From NCBI GenBank assembly GCA_036365515.1, contig CM070874.1, forward strand, positions 212,716,297-212,780,296: 64,000 nucleotides of DNA, written 5' to 3'. Position numbers and translations under genes: made by a program. Shown here in pieces: positions 9,573 to 20,518 of the stretch (its first letter is position 1; each line of letters opens with the position of its first letter). This DNA is from Torymus aiolomorphi (taxonomy: Eukaryota > Arthropoda > Insecta > Hymenoptera > Torymidae). A model generated the notes under the pieces. The model saw only the letters and a program-made list of their open reading frames with translations. It made no database searches and had not been told where the DNA came from.

Positions 9573-10520
9573 CGTTTCTTCATTTTATTAAATGTTCGTA
9601 ATTATTATTGTAGTTTATTTTTGAATTTATCTTTTATTTTGTATATTATTGTCTTTCTTTCATTTTCTCGTTTGAGTGTTCTTTATCTTTTATATTATAA
9701 TATTTAAATATTTTTTCATTTTCTTATTTTATTATATTCACTTTTGCAATGTAACATTTTATTTTAATTTATTTTTATCATTCTTCATTATAATATTCTT
9801 ACTTTTATTGTAATACTTTTGTCTGTTTTATTATTTTTTATTATTATTTTGATTTCCTTATTTTGATTAAAAATGACTCGATTATTTTATACACTGATTA
9901 TATCTTTCATATGTTTTCTATTTTGTATCGTGTAAATTCTCTATTATTTATTTCCTTTTATTTATTTCTCTTCATTCGTTTCTTATGTTTTGTTCTTTAT
10001 TTTTTTTATTTATGTGTCAGTACTATTGATTTTTCAATTTTCTTTTTTAGAATGTATTCTGATTTCATTATATAATTTATCTTTTCCCTTGCTATTTCAG
10101 CTATATATTTGTTATATAATTTATTATTAATATTCAATTGTTGTAAAGATTTCAATTGTTTTATTTGTATTTTTTCCATTTATAATTTTCTTATCAGTAT
10201 TGTTATATGTATTACTATTTCAATTGTTTCATTTGTATTAGCCTGTATTTGTATTTCTTATTTCTTGTATAATGTATTTGTTAAAAACTCATTTTTTTGT
10301 AGAAAATTATTCCTATTCTTGTATTTATCCTTTGTTAGATACTTTGTTAATAACTCGACGAGCTGTACGCATTTATTTTCAGTAGTTTTGGTAATTCATG
10401 CTATAATGAATGGCCCCAACTACTTACTGCAAAATGTGAAGCTCGGACTTATTCTATATCAGTTATATTAGTATTTTATAAGAATATTTCCCTCTTTCAA
10501 GAGCTTATTTGATCTATTTT
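9573..10520. other. AT-rich stretch, no gene seen
   Basis: The sequence is strongly AT-rich, with T-rich runs on the plus strand and several leucine/phenylalanine/isoleucine-rich open frames. They have no recognisable domain and look like composition artefacts. It lies upstream of the zinc-knuckle ORF on the minus strand and may hold its promoter. Confidence 0.6.
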
Positions 10521-10521
10521 T

Positions 10522-10725
10522 CGTTCGATTGGTACCGGAACCACTGTTAAGTTCCGAAAAATAGTTATTTTTATTCTTTTATTTTAAACAGTCTCGAGAA
10601 CTAATGTTCGATTCGTACCGGAACCACTGTTAAGTTCCGACAAATAGTTATTTTTTCATTCCTTTATTTTAAATAGTCTAGTGAACTAATGTTCAATCGG
10701 TACCAGAACCACTGTTAAGTCTTGA
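10522..10725. repeat. Tandem repeat, about 84 bp, three copies
   Basis: Three imperfect copies of a unit containing GGTACCGGAACCACTGTTAA begin near 10531, 10614 and 10698. Each copy is followed by a TAGTTATTTTT-type A/T tract. Copies differ by a few bases and the last is truncated. The repeat lies upstream of the zinc-knuckle ORF on its strand. Confidence 0.85.
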
Positions 10726-10774
10726 GATTCGAGGAAATACTCTTATATTTATTGAATTTATTATGGTTATATTT

Positions 10775-11044
<270 letters not shown>

Positions 11045-11153
11045 GCGTGTCCAAAAAGTCTGGAAACACCCAAATAATTTCAGTCACTTGCCATAGGGAC
11101 CTCTGGGCTGTAGGTACTAATATACAGGGATGGGCTCCATAAACGGATGGGGG

Positions 11154-11334
<181 letters not shown>

Positions 11335-11527
11335 TGTATAACGTTAGTTCCCAGGACCCCATGTTACTGTATACCTATACGTGACTAAAGAAATAATGTC
11401 TCTTATGGGGGCCGGTGTCCTCAAAACTGACGTTAAACATATGTAGATTCAGGGACTGTCCCCAAAACTAACAGATGTCCCCGAAACCAACGTTAAACAT
11501 CTGGAATGTCCTGGAAACTAACATAAA

Positions 11528-11545
11528 ACATATATATATATATAT

Positions 11546-11632
<87 letters not shown>
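11528..11632. repeat. (TA)n microsatellite, slightly interrupted
   Basis: A TA run of about 100 bases with one interrupting GA. It follows short reiterated phrases (ACTAACA, AACGTTAAACAT) at 11425-11527. Confidence 0.95.
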
Positions 11633-11634
<2 letters not shown>

Positions 11635-11639
11635 TATGA

Positions 11640-11843
11640 AACGCTAGTTATGCAGACACTTTCCGAAATTTAAATAGACTTATGCAGACAGAGACCGACT
11701 TATGCAGACGTCAGCATAAGTAGAGGGATTATTTCTTTAGTCACGCTAGACTTGTGCAGACACTCGTATAAACGGTACTACACTTATGCAGACAGGTCAC
11801 GTGGTCTTATACATTGGTGTCAGCATAAGTCGATGTTCATATG

Positions 11844-11845
<2 letters not shown>
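11640..11845. repeat. Short minisatellite with ACTTATGCAGACA units
   Basis: At least four copies of ACTTATGCAGACA or close variants occur between 11665 and 11790, with inverted forms (GTCAGCATAAGT) at about 11711 and 11819. Mixed orientation could form hairpins. It forms the outer edge of the left arm of the large inverted repeat. Confidence 0.7.
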
Positions 11846-11882
<37 letters not shown>

Positions 11883-12672
11883 TATTAAATTCCAATATTC
11901 ATTTCTTTGACCCACAAAACGATGCGAGTGCGAATTTTAACAGTACAGCAATTTCGGCTGCGCAACAGCCAGTATGACGTAGCGAGCCACTGACCTTGTG
12001 AAACCAACTGCTCATCGCAACTATGTTTAGAATCAGCACTTTTAAGTGTGAAATCGAAATGATGATATTAAATGTTTACTAAATTTGTTTAAAAAGATGA
12101 TTTTGACTCAGCGTCAAAATCATCTTTAAGGTGATGTGATACCCACGCTATTACTCAATTCTCGGTTCCCGTTTTTCTCCTTCAATTTTAAACTTTTTGA
12201 AAAAAACTCTTTGACACGTTATAAGTTTAATAAAGAACTACAACGTATCAAAGAGTTTTTTTCTTAAAATTAAAAATTGAATGAGAAAAACGGAAACCAA
12301 ATTTTGGGTAATAGTGTCAGTATCGCATCACCTTAACCCAAATTACCCGCTTAATACATATGGCGACTCTCAACACACAAATCAGTAATCGTGCAAAAGT
12401 CGCGAGCTCCGTACCACTCCAGCTGACAATAGGAGAAACGATTATTATTTTTATACAGGCCATTACGAGCCAATAATAGTAAAGCAATTATATCAATTTA
12501 ATACGTTATCGGTATTATACATTGTTAAACCAAGTGAATAAATTGTAAATCTTATTGTCTTATTTATAAAATTTATATTTGCCAATAAATAGTGCATCTA
12601 ACAAATCAGCTGGTTATTATTTACGAGTGCCTACGCCCAGAGTAAAGATAATATAAATCAAATATTAATTGA
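11883..12672. repeat. Left arm of a large inverted repeat (split palindrome)
   Basis: This segment, minus an internal 203-bp MITE, recurs in reverse complement at about 23355-23950. The match runs from TATTAAATTCCAATATTC at the outer end to AATATTAATTGAATATAT at the inner end. Shared landmarks include AACAAATCAGCTGG, GTAAAGCAATTATATC and CAGCACTTTTAAGTGTG. The arms diverge at scattered bases, so they are not freshly duplicated. The LTR retrotransposon abuts the inner end of this arm. Before that insertion the locus would have been a palindromic element of under 2 kb. Confidence 0.85.
12130..12332. mobile_element. 203-bp fold-back MITE with TTAA target-site duplication
   Basis: The ends are inverted repeats (GGTGATGTGATACCCACGCT at the left; the right end reads GGTGATGCGATACTGACACT on the other strand). 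The whole element folds back through its centre. TTAA flanks it at 12126-12129 and 12333-12336. The right arm of the large inverted repeat lacks the element and shows a single TTAA at the matching place, so the empty site is available within the window. TTAA targets are typical of piggyBac-type and some other transposases. No coding capacity. Confidence 0.88.
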
Positions 12673-12682
12673 ATATATATAT

Positions 12683-13662
12683 TGTAACAGGGCGAATAGT
12701 TTTCGGAGCGAGAGAGTTTTCGGCAACGCCGAAAGCTTACCTGTATGCTCTCTCTCTCTCTCGCTCACACTGCTCCGCAACGACGATGCCTTCCTCGGCG
12801 CTGCTCGTCGAGGACGATGCTCGCCTACGTTGCGGCTCGAGCGGCGCCCTGGCAGAATTGCCGGCTCTGCGCGCGCTCGGTACAATGCCGTTCGCTGACT
12901 GTGTACAACCGGGTAACTCAGAAGTTACCCGGGAATTTTAATATCGTGTGTGTGACTCTACGCGTTCCTTACGGCAGGGGGAAACACGCGCGAGTACCTG
13001 GGGCTCAGATGATCGCCGAGGAAGTCGGCGATCCCGCGGAGGCGGCGGTATCCGAGGTACTCGTAGGAATAACGGCGGAAGGGAAGGGGCGAAATAACAA
13101 TTCGCGAACTCTTAATTAAGAAATGTAAAAGACCGTTTTATTGTCCATTCAAAAGAGGAGTTTACAAACGAACAGGATAGTGAGCGCGCCGCGGTCTCTA
13201 CTTCTCGCGAGGACGAAATGCCTCGCGAGTCGCACGCGTCGCGGATGTCGCGCGCAGATACACTCCCGGAGACGAGGTGCACCACCCGTCTCCGACGCTC
13301 TCTACCTCGCGCGTCGAGGTAGAGTCTCGCTCGCGCGTAGGGGGCCTGCAGGCACTAACCTTACTTATGTCTGCGGAGCCCGGGCTAGAGCCGTCTCGTT
13401 CTCTCTCGCGCACGACGATGAGGACCCTCTCCGTCGCCTTGCTCCCTCTCCTTTCTTTCTCTCTCTTCTTTCGCTCTCTGCTTTCTCTCTCTTCTTTCTC
13501 TCTCTTCTTTTTCCGTGCGCGCACCGAATCGGCAGAAACTTGACTAATCGTTCTCGCGCGCACCGTTGCCGATCCGCCCTACTCGCGCCTGCGCATCCCC
13601 GCTTCGCTCCTCGATGGCTCGCGCGCGTGGTAGTTCGCCCGCGGATTTCGAACTTCGTTACA
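12683..13662 (-). repeat. 3' LTR of the Gypsy-type element
   Basis: A 980-bp direct repeat of 22086-23063. It is GC-rich with CT-microsatellite tracts (TCTCTCTCTCTC near 12750 and a longer pyrimidine region at 13440-13515). The open frames across it on both strands are repeated in the other LTR and are not genes. Confidence 0.95.
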
Positions 13663-13672
13663 CCCCCCTCCC
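13663..13672 (-). promoter_or_regulatory. Polypurine tract
   Basis: On the element's strand the sequence immediately before the 3' LTR is GGGAGGGGGG, directly abutting TGTAAC. This is the expected primer site for plus-strand DNA synthesis. Confidence 0.85.
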
Positions 13673-13937
13673 AGACGCGACGTACTACCCCCTGGTCGGC
13701 GCTCTGGATACGTAACCTGCGAAGTTCGCACGCGTGGGTGGTAAGGGCATGCTAGGCTAGGAGCGGAGGTGGGAGAAAGAAAAATAAGGCGAAACTAGTA
13801 TCAAAAAATACGGCCCGTCCAGGCCTTTATTAATGGGCTACAAGGGGGGGTACTTTGTGTAGCCGGTGGCTGCTGGACCCCGGTGTTCCAAGATTTATAT
13901 CCCCTCTTGGGGAGGGTGTGGTGAGGCGAAGATTCCC

Positions 13938-14885
13938 TCAGCGCCTCTTATACCACGGGTCCTTGGGATCGTGGCTCTGGAAATTGGGGCACTTCCAGTG
14001 CACCTTGACCCCAGGCTCCCCGCAGAAGTAGCAGCGACGGCCATCCGGCGCTGCTTGGGCTGGTGCTGCCCGTGGTTGGCGCGGCGCCTGGCTCGCGGGG
14101 CGAGCGGGCGGTGGCGCGATGACGGGGCGGCTGGGGACGAGGGACGCGCGTTCCTCGGCGCGTCGAGCCCGCGTCTGCGCGGCCTCCAGGCGCATCTGGG
14201 CCTGCCTCGTCACCTGCTGCGCCGCCTCGACTTCGCGGCGCGCTTCGTCTGCCGCGGCTAGCGCGGCGCGGCGCTCGCGCACGCCCTTGCGCGCCGCCTC
14301 TTCGGCCTGGGCCTCCTCGCGCCGCTGCTTCACGGCCTTGGTCCAGGGAGCCGAGAATTCGCCCGCCCACCGCGAACTTGAGTGGAACTCGTCCCACTCG
14401 CGGAAGGCGGCGGCCTCCATTTCCCTGGCCCGGCGCGTGACGTCGCGGGCCTCCCGCAATGCCTTCTCGAGGGCATCCCAGCGCACCTCGAGAGGCTGTC
14501 TCCGGCTGGAGAGGCCTCGTCCCTGGGGCGGCGACGGCTCGCTAGCCAGGGACGAGAAGGAGCTGGGGGTAGCGGAGGAGACGGACGGCGGGGCGTCGGA
14601 GACTCCAGCCGTTCCTCCGATGGCCCCCTCCTCTTCGCTCTCCTCCGTTGTGGAGCCTTTTGGGCTCGGCGTACGCTGTGCGTGCGGCCGCCGTAAGCCC
14701 GGCGTCGTCGCCGGCCCGAGCGGAAGGGATGGCGGGGATCCCGCCCCTTCAGCCGCCTGCTCGGTTACCGGCACGGCGAGCGGTGGACCGGCGAGGTTGT
14801 GGAGCGCCGCCAACACTCCTCGGAGCAACTCCGCTGCTTCGCTCACGGCGGAGGTGGGCACCAGCGCCGAGTCCTCTGGATCCAT
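13938..14885 (-). CDS. Extra ORF in env position with CCHC-type motif
   Basis: This intact 315-aa ORF lies downstream of integrase and before the polypurine tract, where some Gypsy elements carry env. It is not env-like: there is no signal peptide or transmembrane segment. The N-terminus is Ala/Leu-rich (AAELLRGVLAAL), then Pro/Ser/Glu-rich. A long Ala/Arg/Glu helix (about residues 130-260, likely coiled coil) follows, ending in a basic/proline region and a terminal cysteine motif, CYFCGEPGVKVHWKC. That spacing (CX2CX7HX2C) differs from the standard nucleocapsid knuckle of the same element. GC content is higher than in gag and pol. It could be an acquired or duplicated gag-like nucleic-acid-binding protein. 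Function unknown. Confidence 0.6.
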   Translation of the reverse strand: MDPEDSALVPTSAVSEAAELLRGVLAALHNLAGPPLAVPVTEQAAEGAGSPPSLPLGPATTPGLRRPHAQRTPSPKGSTTEESEEEGAIGGTAGVSDAPPSVSSATPSSFSSLASEPSPPQGRGLSSRRQPLEVRWDALEKALREARDVTRRAREMEAAAFREWDEFHSSSRWAGEFSAPWTKAVKQRREEAQAEEAARKGVRERRAALAAADEARREVEAAQQVTRQAQMRLEAAQTRARRAEERASLVPSRPVIAPPPARPASQAPRQPRAAPAQAAPDGRRCYFCGEPGVKVHWKCPNFQSHDPKDPWYKRR

Positions 14886-14951
14886 TCTGAAAATGAGGAA
14901 AGGGAAAGGAGGTTAGACGGAATCATCGGGTGCCCAAAATTAAAATGTATG

Positions 14952-16337
14952 TTATACTGCCGCGCGAGACTGCGTACGCGTCCGCGAGGGTAGTATGGTC
15001 GTCGGATCGAGAGTATTCGCCTCATTGCGTGAGCCTTTGGGTCGTCCGCGCGATTTCGCAGCGAGGTTCTTTGATGGGCTCGCCGCTATCACGCGTATAG
15101 CAGTCGGCCTTACTACAAGCCGTACCGCCTTCCTTGGACGACCCGGGTTACGCCTGGGGAGAGGAGTAGGGGCACGTAAGTTTTCCGCTTCGCTCGCTGG
15201 GTTCTCAAGCGGTACGCGATCGGAGATGGCTGCGGCGCCGTCGTTTCCGCGATCTACCTGCGAGTTATTCTCGCTGTCGCTCGCTACTGGCGGGTCGCAC
15301 ATCGCCACAATCGCTGCGCTATCCCTCGGCGGTTGAGGTTCTTCCTCCGGCTCCTCATCTGAAAGCGTTACACCCCCGTAAGGCTTCAGATGCTCGGCGT
15401 GAACTAATTCCTCGTCGTTTGCGTCGAGCGCGCGTATGCGATAAGTGTTAGTGCCTATTTTGGCTATTATCGCATACGGCCCCGCGAATTTCGGTGCCAG
15501 TTTCGCCGAGATTCCTTGTGCGGCAGACGATAGGATCCGGTTTCTCTTCCAAACATAGTCTCCTGCTTGGAAGAGGGGCTCGCGGTGTTTTGCATCATAA
15601 TAATGCGCTTGCCGCTCTTGTTCGCCGTCGATGTGATCGGCGACGGCTCTATTCAATCGATTGAGGCCTTTCATCCCCGAGGCCCATTCCTCGACTCTCT
15701 CCTGGCTCACTCGTTCTTCCGCTACGCGGTCACGAGCTCTTTTGGCCGTTCCTGGGGGTAGGGGTCGCCGCCCGTAATTTAACATTGCGGGCGAGAGTCC
15801 GGTACTACTATGGGCGGCGTTATTGAGCGAAAACACCAGCTCGGGTAGATTCTCGTCCCAAGAGGCGTGTTTTTCCTCCACAAAAGCGATTAACCGGGTT
15901 TTGAGCGTCCGGTTTACTCGCTCCACCGGGTTGGCTTGTGGGTGATACGGCGGTGTCACCGTGTGGTGCACCCCCAAGTTCCGTAAGTACTCAGTGACGG
16001 CGCGGTTTTTAAACTCCGTTCCATTGTCACTGAGAAATACTTCCGGCGTGCCAAAACGTAAAATCACTCTCTCTTTCAATTCCTTCAAGATAGATTTTGC
16101 GTCCGCCTTCCGCAACGGAATAACCTCTACCCATCTTGAGAATAAATCTTCGAATACAAGAATATATTCGAAGCCGCGTTTGCTCTTGGGTAGAGGACCC
16201 ATCATGTCGGCCGCCACCACCTGCCATGGGCGCGATATGTCGCGTTTTCCCATCAAACCGGCAGGAGCGCGTTGCTCGACTTTGCACTGCTGGCAGACGA
16301 GACACTCGCGCACGTATTTACGTACTGCCTTGTACAT
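14952..16337 (-). CDS. Gypsy-type integrase (pol C-terminal part)
   Basis: This is the integrase of the LTR element. It contains the second half of the N-terminal HHCC finger (CLVCQQCK), the DDE core (WQVVAADMMGPLPKSKRG, VFLSDNGTEFKN, then the glutamate in HPQANPVERVNRTLKTRL), and the C-terminal GPY/F-like region (LAPKFAGPYAIIAKIGTNTYRI). The final 120 residues are Pro/Arg-rich with GRPRK-type patches like AT-hooks. The first half of the zinc finger is in the other frame at the end of the RT ORF (SHDDPTSGHLGRYE). The junction at 16318-16360 has lost some bases and shifted frame. No chromodomain is seen. Confidence 0.9.
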   Translation of the reverse strand: MYKAVRKYVRECLVCQQCKVEQRAPAGLMGKRDISRPWQVVAADMMGPLPKSKRGFEYILVFEDLFSRWVEVIPLRKADAKSILKELKERVILRFGTPEVFLSDNGTEFKNRAVTEYLRNLGVHHTVTPPYHPQANPVERVNRTLKTRLIAFVEEKHASWDENLPELVFSLNNAAHSSTGLSPAMLNYGRRPLPPGTAKRARDRVAEERVSQERVEEWASGMKGLNRLNRAVADHIDGEQERQAHYYDAKHREPLFQAGDYVWKRNRILSSAAQGISAKLAPKFAGPYAIIAKIGTNTYRIRALDANDEELVHAEHLKPYGGVTLSDEEPEEEPQPPRDSAAIVAMCDPPVASDSENNSQVDRGNDGAAAISDRVPLENPASEAENLRAPTPLPRRNPGRPRKAVRLVVRPTAIRVIAASPSKNLAAKSRGRPKGSRNEANTLDPTTILPSRTRTQSRAAV

Positions 16338-18681
16338 GTGTGGCCAGTAGTAAAATCTCGTAGCGCCCCAGGTGTCCCGAGGTCGGATCGTCGTGGCTCT
16401 CAGCGAGCACTTGCTGACGACCCTCCTTCGGTATGACAGTTTTCCACGCTTCTTCGTCCCCGACCGCCGCCTCTATGAGTTCGTCGGGACGATAGTAGAA
16501 TAACTGTCCACCTAATAATTTCCAGCGCGGGTATGCGTCTGGCTCTCGCTGCAATTTCTCTCGCCAAGAGGTATACCATGTATCGTCCGTCTCGTTTGTC
16601 AGATCGACTGCGGCGAGTGACGCATCTTCCTCGTCGCCCTCGAACATGCGAGATAGAGCATCGGGGACGTGGTTAAGTGCGCCCTTCCTGTGCTCTACCT
16701 CGAAGCTATGCCCTTGCAGTTCGAGCGCCCACCGCGCGAGCCGACCAGTTGGACTATGCAGGCTGTGTAACCAACGAAGACTACTATGATCGGTGATCAC
16801 TCGAAAATGGTAGCCCTCGATATACGGCCTGAATTTTCCAATGGCCCAGACCACCGCGAGGCATTCTCTCTCCGTCACGCTATAGTTACGCTCCGCGGAT
16901 GAGAGTGTGCGACTCGCAAATTCCAGTACTCTTTCCTCGCCATCGATTATTTGGAAGAGTACCGCGCCGATGCCTGTATCACTCGCGTCTGTTTGAAGAA
17001 CGAATTGTTCTTCAAATTGCGGGCGAGACAGAATTGGAGCAGACGCAACAAAAGCCTTAATCTGATCGAAAGCTACTTGTTGTTCCTCTGTCCAATCGTA
17101 TCGGCGGTCTTTTTTGGTGAGTCGGGTTAGTGGCTCAGCCATAGCAGCGAAATCTTTTAGGAACTTCCTGTACCACGAGGCCATTCCTAGAAAACGCCGA
17201 AGCTGTTTTAGGTTCCGTGGTTCAGGATAGCTTATTATCGGCGCGATTTTCTCGGGATCGGGACGAAAACCGTCCCGATTAACGAGTACGCCCAGGTAGC
17301 GAACTTCCGTCTGGCCAAACACACTTTTCTCTCGGTTAATAGTGAGATTAGCCTCCTTTATTCGCTTGAGAACGTGGCCAAGCCACTTTACATGTTCTTC
17401 AAAGGTCTCGGTGACAATGATTATATCATCGAGATAGGAGAAGGCATAGGGTTCCATTTCAGGACCGATAACCTTATCGATTAACCTCTGAAATGTTGCA
17501 CCTGCCTGCGAGAGGCCATACGGCATGCGCGTGAACTGGAATAATCCCAGTCCAGGCACCGTGAACGCCGTTAATGGGCGAGATTCTTCCTCCAGCGGAA
17601 TCTGGTGATATGCGCTGCTTAAGTCCAGAGTCGAAATATATTTTGCGCCTTGTAGCTTCCGCAAAATCGCGTCCATATATGGGAGCGGATATGCGTCAGC
17701 TCTGGACACGGCATTCACCTTCCGGAAGTCGATGCAGAATCGATATTTCTCGGGCGCTTTCCGCACCATTACTACTGGACTCGACCAAGCACTGGTCGAG
17801 GGCTCGATTATACCCGCCTCCAGCATCTCTCGTACCTGAGAGTGCATGATCTCCTCGAGTTTCTTGGAGACGGGGTAATATTTCTGTTTGACCGGCCGAG
17901 CCGAGCCAACAGAAATCGCGTGTTCGGCCCACGTCGTGCGGCCGAGAGGTTCATCCGTCTGGACGAGCAACTGGTCGAGGAGTTCTTGGAGTTGTTTCTT
18001 CTGCACCTCCGACATCTCCTCGAGACCGATCGAAGCTAGCTCCAGAGTTTCGCCAAGAGAAACGCTGGCTACTTCTAAATCTACCGTTTGCCCTGACGCG
18101 CTCACGGTCAGCTGATTTTTCACTGCATCGTGAATCATTCCGAATGTCCGAATGAAATCAGCGCCGAGGTAGCACTCTAAGGTTTCGTCCGCGAGCACGG
18201 CGACACGAATCTCCTTTTTTATGCCTGCTACCTCGAAGGGGAGCATTACATACCCCGCGATCGCCACTGTATGACCGCCGGGGACTTTTGCTTTCCTTCC
18301 GTGGCTTGATAATAGCGGGCTACGGCACGCGGATGCTAATTGCAACCCGATCGAACCCATCACTGTTCGTGCCGCGCCCGTATCATATAAGGCGCGTATT
18401 CGGAAACCCCCGACGTTAACTTGGAGCCACCATCTGGCCTCCTCGTCGGGGTTAGCGATCGGTGCGTTCTCTACGCTGATCGCTGTAGCTGATGCAGCTG
18501 ATTCGTCGCGCGGCTCCTCCTGAACGGTGGAGGCCGCGACGGCGATTTCGGAGGAGTCTTCTTGAGTGCGGGCGTCGTATAGACTCCTACTACGCACCCG
18601 ATTTCCCGTTTCCCGCACACGTGGGACAATTGTACGTCCGATAGCCAGGCAGACCGCAGCCGTAACAATGAATACCCTCAC
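16318..18681 (-). CDS. Gypsy-type protease-reverse transcriptase-RNase H
   Basis: A 787-aa ORF. The retropepsin site is RALYDTGAARTVMG at about residue 110. The RT has VRKAPEKYRFCIDFRKVN, STLDLSSAYHQIPL, FQFTRMPYGLSQAGATF and the catalytic box FSYLDDIIIVT. Then come LRRFLGMASWYRKF and RNase H (VLQTDASDTGIGAVLFQ, RECLAVVWAI, VITDHSSLRWL). The order protease-RT-RNase H-integrase is that of Ty3/Gypsy. The ORF start overlaps the gag zinc-knuckle frame in a different frame, so pol was probably made by frameshifting. It lacks only the end of the zinc finger, lost at the 16340 break. Confidence 0.93.
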   Translation of the reverse strand: MRVFIVTAAVCLAIGRTIVPRVRETGNRVRSRSLYDARTQEDSSEIAVAASTVQEEPRDESAASATAISVENAPIANPDEEARWWLQVNVGGFRIRALYDTGAARTVMGSIGLQLASACRSPLLSSHGRKAKVPGGHTVAIAGYVMLPFEVAGIKKEIRVAVLADETLECYLGADFIRTFGMIHDAVKNQLTVSASGQTVDLEVASVSLGETLELASIGLEEMSEVQKKQLQELLDQLLVQTDEPLGRTTWAEHAISVGSARPVKQKYYPVSKKLEEIMHSQVREMLEAGIIEPSTSAWSSPVVMVRKAPEKYRFCIDFRKVNAVSRADAYPLPYMDAILRKLQGAKYISTLDLSSAYHQIPLEEESRPLTAFTVPGLGLFQFTRMPYGLSQAGATFQRLIDKVIGPEMEPYAFSYLDDIIIVTETFEEHVKWLGHVLKRIKEANLTINREKSVFGQTEVRYLGVLVNRDGFRPDPEKIAPIISYPEPRNLKQLRRFLGMASWYRKFLKDFAAMAEPLTRLTKKDRRYDWTEEQQVAFDQIKAFVASAPILSRPQFEEQFVLQTDASDTGIGAVLFQIIDGEERVLEFASRTLSSAERNYSVTERECLAVVWAIGKFRPYIEGYHFRVITDHSSLRWLHSLHSPTGRLARWALELQGHSFEVEHRKGALNHVPDALSRMFEGDEEDASLAAVDLTNETDDTWYTSWREKLQREPDAYPRWKLLGGQLFYYRPDELIEAAVGDEEAWKTVIPKEGRQQVLAESHDDPTSGHLGRYEILLLATHVQGST

Positions 18682-20518
18682 TGTTACCCTTCGGTTTCAC
18701 TGCGCTGCTATCGGGCGATTTTTTCCTTTCTGCTTGCCGAGGCCGCGGGTCGCGCTTCGGCGAGCCGCCTGCTGACTCTCTCTTTTCTCCTCTCCCTCCC
18801 TTCTTTTTCCCCTTGGCGGGAGAAGGTTTTCGAGAGGGCGGTGGAGTCTGCTTCGGGTGCAGCGCTGGCTGTAGCGCCAGCCTCACCTCTTCCGCGAGCA
18901 TTTTGGACAGAGCTGCGATCCAATTCTGTCCAGTTCCCTCCGTTACCGGCGGGTTCATATGCCCTGGAAGTGCGGCAACTTTCAGTGGCGTATGTTTTTC
19001 TTTCTTTCCCCGGGTTATAGGCAGCCTCGGGGAGGAGGCTCTGTTCCGGAGGCGGTGGTTCTCGATAAGATTTTTCCGCCTCGAGAGTAAGCTCGGCCTC
19101 GACACTCAATTCCAATAGCGTGTCGATGTCCTCGAAATCGACTCTCCTCACCATGCGTTGGAGATCTGGCCGCAAATTGCGGTGTAAGGTGTCCAACTGA
19201 TGAGAAAGTGGGAGAGGTGGCTCGATCTTTTTCATGATCGAGAGTAGGCAGGTGATGAAGTCGCGCACCGGTTCTTCTCTCCCCTGTGTGCGCGCTGTTG
19301 CCTCCTGCAGCACCCGTTGTTGGAATCTGCGGTTCGCGCCGTACCATTTACGTGCTGACGCGCAGAATTCGTTCCACGTGGACCAGCTCGTCTTATTATT
19401 CTGGTACCACGTGGCGGCGACTCCCGCGAAGAGTTCGGAGAGAGAACTTAACATCTCTTCCTCTGACATCTTCGCGAGGCTTCGGCATTCATCGACACGG
19501 TTTAAAAACACGTCGATGCTCTGCCCTTTCTCGCCGGTATACTTCAGCCCCCATTTTCGTGCGATGTTGCCGACGTCTCGCTGATTATTTCGGTTTTGCA
19601 CCGTATGTCGCGGAGTGCTGGCATCAAGCGCGTTTGGGTCGCTGCGCAAATCTCTCGAATTCATCCGATTCGGGAGACCCCCCCCCCCTCCCAGGCTCCG
19701 CCTAGTAGACGATTGTGCGGCGTCCCTTGGGGGGGAATGAGCGGTTGGCCAGACGTCGGTGGTGTATGCAGATAGGTGTCCTGCTCTTCCGGATATCTGA
19801 ATGTCAGGGTATCTTGGAAGCCCACCTGACGTTGCCCGCTCTGCGCCTGGTCTAATCGCGTGCTGCACGCAGCTCCTTTTGTCGCTAGCTGCGTGAAGCT
19901 CTCCATTGCTAATTGCAATTTGGACTGATTGTCCGAGAGTTGCGTGACCTTCTGCGTGAGTTGCATTAAAAATGCCCTCAATTCCGCAGGGATTGGCAGA
20001 TCCTGCGTTTCCGCCGTTGCTAGGGTGTGCTGTTGTGGGTGGAGGGTTGTACTTGTCTCCCTCTCCTTAGATCCGTCTTCTCGATCCGTCTCGTTCTCCG
20101 TTGTTTCCGCTGGTTCCTGTTCCATCGAGCTTCTTTCCGCTGCGCGCGTCTCGATTTCGAGACGCGTCCGTTCCAGCTTGAGTTTTACGACGTTATCGTC
20201 GCGGACATACTCAAGTGGATGCGGTTCATTCTCGTCTGAACCGCGTGCCCATGGCGTCTCGATTTCGCCGTTGCAGACTCTATCGATGAACGTTTGGCGG
20301 AGGTTTGCTCTCGCTACCCACGTCGTGTGTTCATCGAGGTCTGCATTTGTGGCGATGAACTCGTCTGCCGAGTAATCCCCGAGCAGCCATCTGCTCGCGC
20401 GATCTAACTGTTGAAATCGCGCGCCAGATGTTTTCAACTCCATCGCCTTGAGATATCTATCTATCTCTTCCAGTGAGAGGCACATGCACCAATTCTCGAG
20501 TGCTAGTTGTGCCGCCAT
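18590..20518 (-). pseudogene. Gypsy-type gag (matrix/capsid/nucleocapsid), two frame breaks
   Basis: Gag is spread over three frames. 20518-19661 begins MAAQLALENW and holds a charged helical N-terminal domain. The frame changes in a C run (G run on the coding strand) near 19680. 19676-18708 holds the capsid-like domain, with ARKWGLKYTGEKGQSIDVF, LFAGVAATWYQNN and QQRVLQEATARTQGREEPVR, typical of the retrotransposon gag family. A second shift near 19000 leads to 19105-18590, with a basic linker and one knuckle CYGCGLPGYRTYNC. The long homopolymer suggests either decay or assembly error at the first break. The last part overlaps the start of pol. Confidence 0.8.

Noticed and set aside
10522..10725. 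CRISPR-like regular repeats
   Set aside because: Three head-to-tail copies without unique spacers in eukaryotic DNA; an ordinary tandem repeat.
12130..12332. Firm assignment of the MITE to piggyBac
   Set aside because: TTAA fits, but the ends start GGTGATG rather than the usual piggyBac CCC-type end; left open.
12658..13755. ORFs up to 204 aa in 12.66-13.76 kb and the same ORFs in 22.0-23.3 kb
   Set aside because: They lie in the LTRs and occur twice for that reason; composition is driven by GC and CT tracts.
13866..14916. Plus-strand ORFs of 131-265 aa opposite the env-position gene
   Set aside because: Antisense shadows of a GC-rich gene; Ala/Arg/Ser-rich without motifs.
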